12,555 nucleotides of DNA from Candidatus Luteimonas excrementigallinarum (GTDB lineage Bacteria; Pseudomonadota; Gammaproteobacteria; Xanthomonadales; Xanthomonadaceae). Shown piece after piece: positions 6,901 to 12,555 of this stretch. Both the position numbers and the translations under genes were made by a program. The stretch is from assembly GCA_019115725.1 (NCBI GenBank), contig DXCY01000273.1:1-12555 (forward strand). Reading direction: 5' to 3'. Under the pieces are notes generated by a model. The model saw only the letters and a list, made by a program, of their open reading frames with translations, had not been told where the DNA came from and did not search any database. Position 1 is the stretch's first letter. Each line of letters starts with the position of its first letter.

Positions 6901-8922
6901 GTGCTCGCGCACCAGGGTGACCTCCAGGCCCGCGGCCGGCTGCGGCCTGCCTTCGGCGTCCACGCGCACCAGCTCGAAGGCCGCACGGGCGTTGGCTGCG
7001 GCCCCCTCGTCCGGATCAAACAGCGGCCGCACGCCCACCAGCGCATCCGCCGGCCACAGCACGCGCTTCAGGCTGCGGTTGACGCTGCGTCCGCCGCTTT
7101 CATACAGGCTGCCGGTCACCACCGCGGCGATTGGCGTCACCGGGCGGGCCTCTTCCGGCAGGGGAATGTCCTGCGCCAAGCGCCCGGAGCCATCCAGCTC
7201 GGCATCGATCACATCGCGGGCGTCGCGCGGCAATTCCAGGGTGGGATCGCCGAAGAAATGATCGGGCAGCACCTCCACCGGGTAGCGCTCGACCGCCACC
7301 GCCAGCGTGGCGGTGAAGCGGTTACCCGCGGCCGGCGCGCCGTACAGGTACGCCCCCTCCACTTCCAGGCGCAGCGGCTCGCCCGGCGCCAGGCGTGGCG
7401 CGGCGCTGGCCAGCTCCAGCTTCATCCGCTCCGGCAGGAACTCCTCAATCCGCAGCTGCATGCCCTGCACCGCCTCGCGGCTGCCCGGATCAGTGCGGAA
7501 TTCCACCTGCCAGCGTCCGGTGGGCGCATCGGCGGGCACCTCGCGCTCCAGGCGGTAGTAGCCCTGCGGGCCGGGCTCCAGGCGGGTTTCGAAGAAGGTG
7601 CGGCCATCCGGCTGTTTCAACCGGATGAACAGCGGCTGGGAAGTGGCCGACTGGCCATCTCCCTCCCCGGCCTGCACCGGACGCCCGTCATGGTCGCGCA
7701 GCAGGGCCGACACCCGCACCGTTTCCCCCGGGCGATAGAGATCGCGCCCGGACCAGGCGAACACGTCGAACCAGGCCTGGCCGCGCCCGGCCACCGCGAA
7801 CTCGGACAGGTCCAGCGCCGGCTGGTTGAACGGCAGCATGGAAACATCGCGCCCGCGGCTGGCCACCAGCACATGGGCGGCATCGAGCGCATAGTCGAAC
7901 ACCGCATTGCCGTTGCGGTCGGTCTCCCCGCGGTAGACCACTTCGCCCTTGCCATCCAGCACCTGCAGGGCCACGCCATTGCTGGCGGCACCGGTTTCCA
8001 GGGAGGCCGTATGCACGAACAGCTGGTCTTCGTAGGCCCGGGCATGCAGGCCGATATCGCTGACAGTGAAGAACGCGGTCTCGAACTCACTGTCGAAGGC
8101 GCCGGCGCGCTTCATCACCGCGAAATACAGCCCCGCCTCCTGCAGTTCGGTGATCTCCTGCACCGGCAGATAGGTGAGCAGGCGCTCGTTGCGCTCACCG
8201 CCAAGAACAAACCGGTTCACGTACACCGGCTCGGCCATGCGCGAGAGCGGAGTGCGATCGCCCCAGTCGGCCTCGAGATCCCAGCTGCCGCGACGGCCGC
8301 CGCGCTGGTACTGGTTGAGGAACTGCGGCACCGCGCTGTCGCGCACCCGCAGGAACTCCACGTCCACCTCGGCCACGTTCAACGACACCACCGGCAGGCC
8401 GCGGCTGCCGCGCGCGGGCAGCACACTGCCCTGGGAAGCGAAGCCGGCCACGGGCTTGAGATCGCCGGTGTGGATCGTGCGCTCAAGGGCAGTGCCGAGC
8501 TCGGTGCCATCCGCCGCGGTCAGTGCCGCGGCAATGCGCACGGTGTATTCGCGATTGGCCTCGGCGTTGGGAAAGCGCAGGGTGCGGTTGTCCTCGTCCA
8601 GCGACCACCCGCCATCGGCGCCGTCGGCGCCTTCCACCGTCACCAGGCTATCGAAATCCTGGATGGCCACCAGCGGCTGCGAGAACTCCAGCACCAGCGC
8701 CAGGCTGCCCTGGCGGTCGTCGGCCCAGGCCCGGGCCAGGCCGAAGCCTTCCACCTCGACGCGTTCGGCCGTGATCGCCTCCCCGCTGGGTTGCGGCACC
8801 TGGCCGCCGGGATCACCGCTGCAGGCCAGCAGCAACAGCAGTGGACAGGCCAGCAGTGCCCAAAGCGGGGGCCTCGCGGCCAACCGTTGCCCCATCCATT
8901 CGCCGCGCGTCCGTCCGAGCAT
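3967..8922 (-). CDS. yfhM: Bacterial alpha-2-macroglobulin family lipoprotein (thioester type)
   Basis: This is a periplasmic, lipid-anchored protease trap of the YfhM (ECAM) type. At 1651 residues it is about the length of E. coli YfhM. A long n-region precedes a signal peptide with the lipobox LLAC, lipidated Cys34 and Ser at +2, so no inner-membrane retention signal is seen. Macroglobulin-like beta domains follow; one contains RPGETVRVSALLRD near residue 395. The A2M domain lies near 1000-1030, then the thioester domain with PYGCAEQ (Cys1177 to Gln1180), which would link covalently to a cleaved protease. A C-terminal region has DLLPAGLE near 1546 and MYRPELRGVG near 1630. I see no cysteine in the mature chain apart from Cys34 and Cys1177. 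The ATG at 8922 is supported by GGAGGG six bases upstream; Met10 lacks such a site. It lies upstream of pbpC, its usual partner. Confidence 0.95.
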   Translation of the reverse strand: MLGRTRGEWMGQRLAARPPLWALLACPLLLLLACSGDPGGQVPQPSGEAITAERVEVEGFGLARAWADDRQGSLALVLEFSQPLVAIQDFDSLVTVEGADGADGGWSLDEDNRTLRFPNAEANREYTVRIAAALTAADGTELGTALERTIHTGDLKPVAGFASQGSVLPARGSRGLPVVSLNVAEVDVEFLRVRDSAVPQFLNQYQRGGRRGSWDLEADWGDRTPLSRMAEPVYVNRFVLGGERNERLLTYLPVQEITELQEAGLYFAVMKRAGAFDSEFETAFFTVSDIGLHARAYEDQLFVHTASLETGAASNGVALQVLDGKGEVVYRGETDRNGNAVFDYALDAAHVLVASRGRDVSMLPFNQPALDLSEFAVAGRGQAWFDVFAWSGRDLYRPGETVRVSALLRDHDGRPVQAGEGDGQSATSQPLFIRLKQPDGRTFFETRLEPGPQGYYRLEREVPADAPTGRWQVEFRTDPGSREAVQGMQLRIEEFLPERMKLELASAAPRLAPGEPLRLEVEGAYLYGAPAAGNRFTATLAVAVERYPVEVLPDHFFGDPTLELPRDARDVIDAELDGSGRLAQDIPLPEEARPVTPIAAVVTGSLYESGGRSVNRSLKRVLWPADALVGVRPLFDPDEGAAANARAAFELVRVDAEGRPQPAAGLEVTLVREHRDYHWRHDDEGGWNYDFTRRFEKVETRTVDAGQSATRLDFPVEWGEYRLEVKDPVTGLVMRHPFRAGWSWDDQNRGLDARPDKVKLALDQTAYRAGDTLEVTVTPPHPGKGLLLVETDRLLHVQAIDAEPGSTFRIPVTEDWERHDVYVTALVFRGGRAVDVTTPARAVGVVHVPMDRRDRRLAVGLKVAGQVRPEQPLRVTLGVPALAGQQAHATVSAVDIGITNITRFPVPDAVAHFFQQRRFGIDAWDVYGRVIESHEGGTARIRFGGDMALDALPHARRPTARVQTVDLFSGPVQLDAQGNATVELPVPDFNGTLRVSALVWSDEAYGNRDAETVVRAPIVAEASMPRVLAPGDRSTLTLDVGNFTGREGSFRVRVDGEGPLAVGGGERTLQLEAGDSATLSFPLSAANDYATARVRVRVEGNGESVDRRHDLPVRAAWPAVLRADTRVLETPAAVRMDASLAEGLMPGSVQAQMSLSAFPPIPFAAALQGALHYPYGCAEQTASRGYAALMLDDATVSMLGLEDVDAELRQRTVQAAFGRLASMQAGNGHFSMWGSSGPVNPVLTPYVAEFLLDARDAGFAVPETVLQKALERLNEDLLAGGQEFYGQDHRPYLKFAYQAHAGFVLARVNRAPLGTLRALFDNQSGAALSGLPLVRLGLALRMQGDTARGDKAIAEGFALRRERPRWLGDYSTPLRDAALSIALVHEQGAAKPAYTARAIDVGRELDARRNQRWTYLSTQEQIAIARLGKVLAAYGDRRVAGVLWTGDSDEPVAATRVFGRRFDHAALSRGVRFEPSSEPPLYASLEVAGVPRSAPEADFSRLRVERSLHRMDGSAWTPGPLAEGEALIVAVSITADQAMPDALLTDLLPAGLEIENFNLSDGEQWGEVTVQGVNLAERSSAAELRHEEFRDDRYVAALNLDRGRTARVFYLVRAVTPGTYTVPPPMVEDMYRPELRGVGRAVPASITVVQP

Positions 8923-8928
8923 GCCATT

Positions 8929-8952
8929 CCCTCCGCAGTTTCCCGGAGTATA
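8929..8952 (-). promoter_or_regulatory. Probable yfhM promoter -10 box and Shine-Dalgarno
   Basis: On the minus strand, 8952-8947 reads TATACT, five of six matches to the sigma-70 -10 consensus, and 8934-8929 reads GGAGGG six bases before the ATG at 8922. The predicted transcript would begin near 8940, leaving a leader of about 17 bases. No good TTGACA-like -35 is present at 16-18 bases; that position falls inside the stem-loop at 8968-9003. The ribosome site is convincing. The promoter is moderate. Confidence 0.5.
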
Positions 8953-8967
8953 GGGAACGCGGGGGAA

Positions 8968-9003
8968 GCACCGTTACCCCTGTCGGTACAGGAGTGACGG
9001 TGC
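8968..9003 (-). terminator. Long stem-loop downstream of gyrA, candidate terminator
   Basis: Positions 8968-8983 pair with 8988-9003 over 16 positions around the four-base loop CGGT. There is one T-G wobble (8975/8996) and one C-A mismatch (8978/8993), and the seven outer pairs (GCACCGT with ACGGTGC) are perfect. On the minus strand it begins 79 bases after the gyrA stop and is followed by TTCCCCC rather than a run of T, so it is not a classical intrinsic terminator. Its symmetry would also allow it to form in a plus-strand transcript. Its gyrA-distal arm overlaps where a yfhM -35 box should be. Confidence 0.5.
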
Positions 9004-9005
9004 AA

Positions 9006-9075
9006 TCACGACGGCGCCGTCAGGACGGCTCCCTGCGGATGAGTCCCTCAGGGCAACTCTCTCAGGACGTTTTCC
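9006..9075. repeat. Degenerate 14-base tandem array, five units, after gyrA
   Basis: Read on the minus strand from 9075 down, the units are GGAAAACGTCCTGA, GAGAGTTGCCCTGA, GGGACTCATCCGCA, GGGAGCCGTCCTGA and CGGCGCCGTCGTGA. Taking the fourth as reference, the others match it at 11, 10, 9 and 11 of 14 positions. Four of the five units end in TGA exactly 14 or 28 bases apart. The phase may extend into the flanks: 9005-8992 keeps an ACCGTC core, and 9089-9076, which includes the gyrA stop, also ends in TCTGA. A period of 14 is not a multiple of three, so this is not a coding repeat. It fills nearly all the space between the gyrA stop and the stem-loop at 8968-9003. Its function is unknown. Confidence 0.55.
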
Positions 9076-9081
9076 TCAGAA

Positions 9082-11748
<2,667 letters not shown>

Positions 11749-11760
11749 CTAGGCTGTTTG

Positions 11761-11820
11761 CATCCTGGCTGCCGGCGTCCGCCGCAATGCCCGGGCATCG
11801 GCCGGGGCTCAGGTGGCGGA
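11761..11820 (-). promoter_or_regulatory. Structured gyrA leader with 12-base palindrome and minimal upstream reading frame
   Basis: In the predicted gyrA leader, TCCGCC (11820-11815) can pair with GGCGGA (11783-11778). The loop between them holds a perfect 12-base palindrome, ATGCCCGGGCAT (11798-11787). Further down, AGGATG leads into the four-codon frame ATG CAA ACA GCC TAG (11763-11749), whose stop touches the gyrA ATG. The structure is visible in the sequence; any regulatory role is inference. Confidence 0.4.
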
Positions 11821-11848
11821 CTGCGGAAAAGCGCATTGAAAAAGACAG

Positions 11849-11875
11849 ATTATGATAACACGAACCGGGGGTTCG
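11849..11875 (-). promoter_or_regulatory. Probable gyrA promoter region with inverted repeat
   Basis: This lies in a marked AT-rich island in otherwise GC-rich DNA. On the minus strand, 11854-11849 reads CATAAT (five of six matches to the -10 consensus), with the overlapping alternative TATCAT three bases upstream. No good -35 box is present. Instead, at 11875-11861 there is a perfect inverted repeat, CGAACC-CCC-GGTTCG, covering the spacer and lying close to the -35 position. It may be an operator, or a dyad that substitutes for the -35. The predicted start near 11842 gives a leader of about 93 bases. Confidence 0.45.
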
Positions 11876-11917
11876 ACGCAGTCCTTTTCAGCAATAAAAC
11901 AATGACTTAGCGTAAGC

Positions 11918-11941
11918 GTCGGGGGTGTATCCCCGACCTAC
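11918..11941 (-). repeat. GTAG-headed REP-like stem-loop after mtnA
   Basis: On the minus strand the element starts with GTAG (11941-11938), which includes the mtnA stop codon TAG. A seven-base-pair stem GTCGGGG/CCCCGAC (11937-11931 with 11924-11918) follows, around the loop ATACAC. A GTAG tetranucleotide next to a GC-rich stem-loop is the layout of REP elements known from Stenotrophomonas and related genomes, which are linked to RAYT transposases. No T-run follows, so it may act as a 3'-end stabiliser or weak terminator rather than an intrinsic terminator. Only one full copy is present here. Confidence 0.6.
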
Positions 11942-12555
11942 GGGAACAGGGCGCGCATCGAGTCGGCATCGGGGTGCTCGACGATCCCTTTCTCGGTCAC
12001 GATGGCGTCGATCAATTCCGCCGGAGTCACATCGAACACCGGATTCCACGCCTGCACGCCTTCGGCCACCGTGCGCCCCCCGGCACCACCCAGCAGCTCC
12101 GCCGGATCACGCTCCTCGATCTCGATCAGGTCACCACTCGCCGTCTGCATGTCCACCGTGGACGACGGCGCCACCACCATGACCTTCCTGCCGTGATAGC
12201 GGGCCGAGATCGCCAGCTGGTAGGTACCGATCTTGTTGGCCACGTCGCCGTTGGCGCAGATCCGGTCCGCGCCCACCACCACCCATTCCACCGCACCGTC
12301 CTTCATCAGGTGCGAGGCGGCCGCATCGGCGATCAGGGTCGCGTCGATACCGTCCTGCTGCAGCTCCCACACGGTCAGGCGCGCGCCCTGCATCCACGGC
12401 CGGGTCTCACCGGCAAACACGCGCCCCACCCGACCCTGGGCCACGCCCGCGCGGATCACGCCGAGGGCAGTGCCGAACCCCGCGGTGGCCAGGGAGCCCG
12501 TATTGCAGTGGGTCAGCACGCCCGACCCTGGTGCAATCAACGCTGCGCCCAAAGC
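11938..12555 (-). CDS. mtnA: Methylthioribose-1-phosphate isomerase (C-terminal 205 residues, N-terminus beyond window)
   Basis: This enzyme converts 5-methylthioribose-1-phosphate to 5-methylthioribulose-1-phosphate in the methionine salvage pathway, in the cytosol. It belongs to the eIF2B-alpha-like fold family. The visible part contains THCNTGSLAT with the catalytic cysteine (codon 12507-12505), FAGETRPWMQGARLT, and VVGADRICANGDVANKIGT with the catalytic aspartate (codon 12267-12265). It ends HPDADSMRALFP before the TAG stop. The frame stays open to the right edge, and by comparison with family members of about 350 residues roughly 145 N-terminal residues are missing. It lies 189 bases upstream of gyrA on the same strand; the GTAG stem-loop in that gap suggests that gyrA has its own promoter. 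Confidence 0.96.
   Translation of the reverse strand, partial: ALGAALIAPGSGVLTHCNTGSLATAGFGTALGVIRAGVAQGRVGRVFAGETRPWMQGARLTVWELQQDGIDATLIADAAASHLMKDGAVEWVVVGADRICANGDVANKIGTYQLAISARYHGRKVMVVAPSSTVDMQTASGDLIEIEERDPAELLGGAGGRTVAEGVQAWNPVFDVTPAELIDAIVTEKGIVEHPDADSMRALFP

Noticed and set aside
8893..8895. Met10 as an alternative yfhM start giving a more compact signal peptide.
   Set aside because: Only the upstream ATG at 8922 has a strong, well-spaced GGAGGG site, so the longer form is preferred, although Met10 would still leave an intact lipobox.
4165..8997. A 1610-residue open frame on the plus strand opposite yfhM, with similar long ones opposite pbpC (2581-3939) and gyrA (9991-11910).
   Set aside because: All three are in exact codon register with the real gene, so their stops would correspond to TTA, CTA or TCA sense codons, which are rare in GC-rich genes. 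The translations are rich in Arg, His, Gln and Ala and show no recognisable family; the opposite strand encodes complete, well-conserved proteins.
9034..9060. Plus-strand GGATGAGTCCCTCAGGG resembles the CUGAUGAG core and stem II of a hammerhead ribozyme.
   Set aside because: The core has GGATGA instead of CUGAUGA, and the required GAAA after stem II is absent. The likeness falls within the 14-base array and is probably chance.
11861..11875. The inverted repeat upstream of gyrA as a LexA/SOS box (GAAC...GTTC).
   Set aside because: The spacing between GAAC and GTTC is five bases, whereas the Bacillus-type box has four; the sequence also does not match the CTGT-N8-ACAG or Xanthomonas TTAG-N6-TACTA forms.

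Overview
The window is ordinary chromosomal DNA of a GC-rich gammaproteobacterium. The gene set and its order (methionine-salvage mtnA followed by gyrA, and an alpha-2-macroglobulin gene followed by pbpC) best suit the Xanthomonadales/Lysobacterales. A GTAG-headed, REP-like stem-loop after mtnA fits that assignment. The taxonomic call is inferred from remembered gene order and protein resemblance, not from a search. Coding density is high, seven genes are seen (two cut by the window edges), and no gap exceeds 200 bases. I see no transposase, integrase, CRISPR array, tRNA or rRNA.

Layout. At the left edge are two minus-strand stress genes: an Hsp20 small heat-shock protein and, after a 62-base gap holding a perfect 11-bp hairpin, a CbpA-type DnaJ co-chaperone cut by the edge. 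A near-consensus sigma-32 promoter (perfect CTTGAAA -35 box) sits upstream of hsp20, so the pair looks like a small heat-shock operon: Hsp20 holds unfolding proteins and the J-protein hands them to DnaK. Divergent from it is a Prx5-type peroxiredoxin on the plus strand.

Centre. Convergent with the peroxiredoxin lies a minus-strand envelope module: yfhM, a 1651-residue lipoprotein of the bacterial alpha-2-macroglobulin family with an intact CAEQ thioester motif, and 18 bases downstream pbpC, the penicillin-binding protein 1C that usually accompanies it. Together they are thought to trap proteases that breach the outer membrane and to repair peptidoglycan.

Right part. gyrA (DNA gyrase A) and the C-terminal part of mtnA are both on the minus strand. 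The gyrA-yfhM gap holds a degenerate 14-base tandem array and a long hairpin that overlaps the probable yfhM promoter. The mtnA-gyrA gap holds the REP-like element, an AT-rich promoter island with a symmetric inverted repeat, and a structured leader ending in a four-codon reading frame that abuts the gyrA start.

The most notable points are GyrA carrying Leu83 and Asn87 (both classic fluoroquinolone-resistance residues), the 14-base tandem array after gyrA, and the unusual gyrA leader. I found no convincing previously undescribed multi-gene system here.
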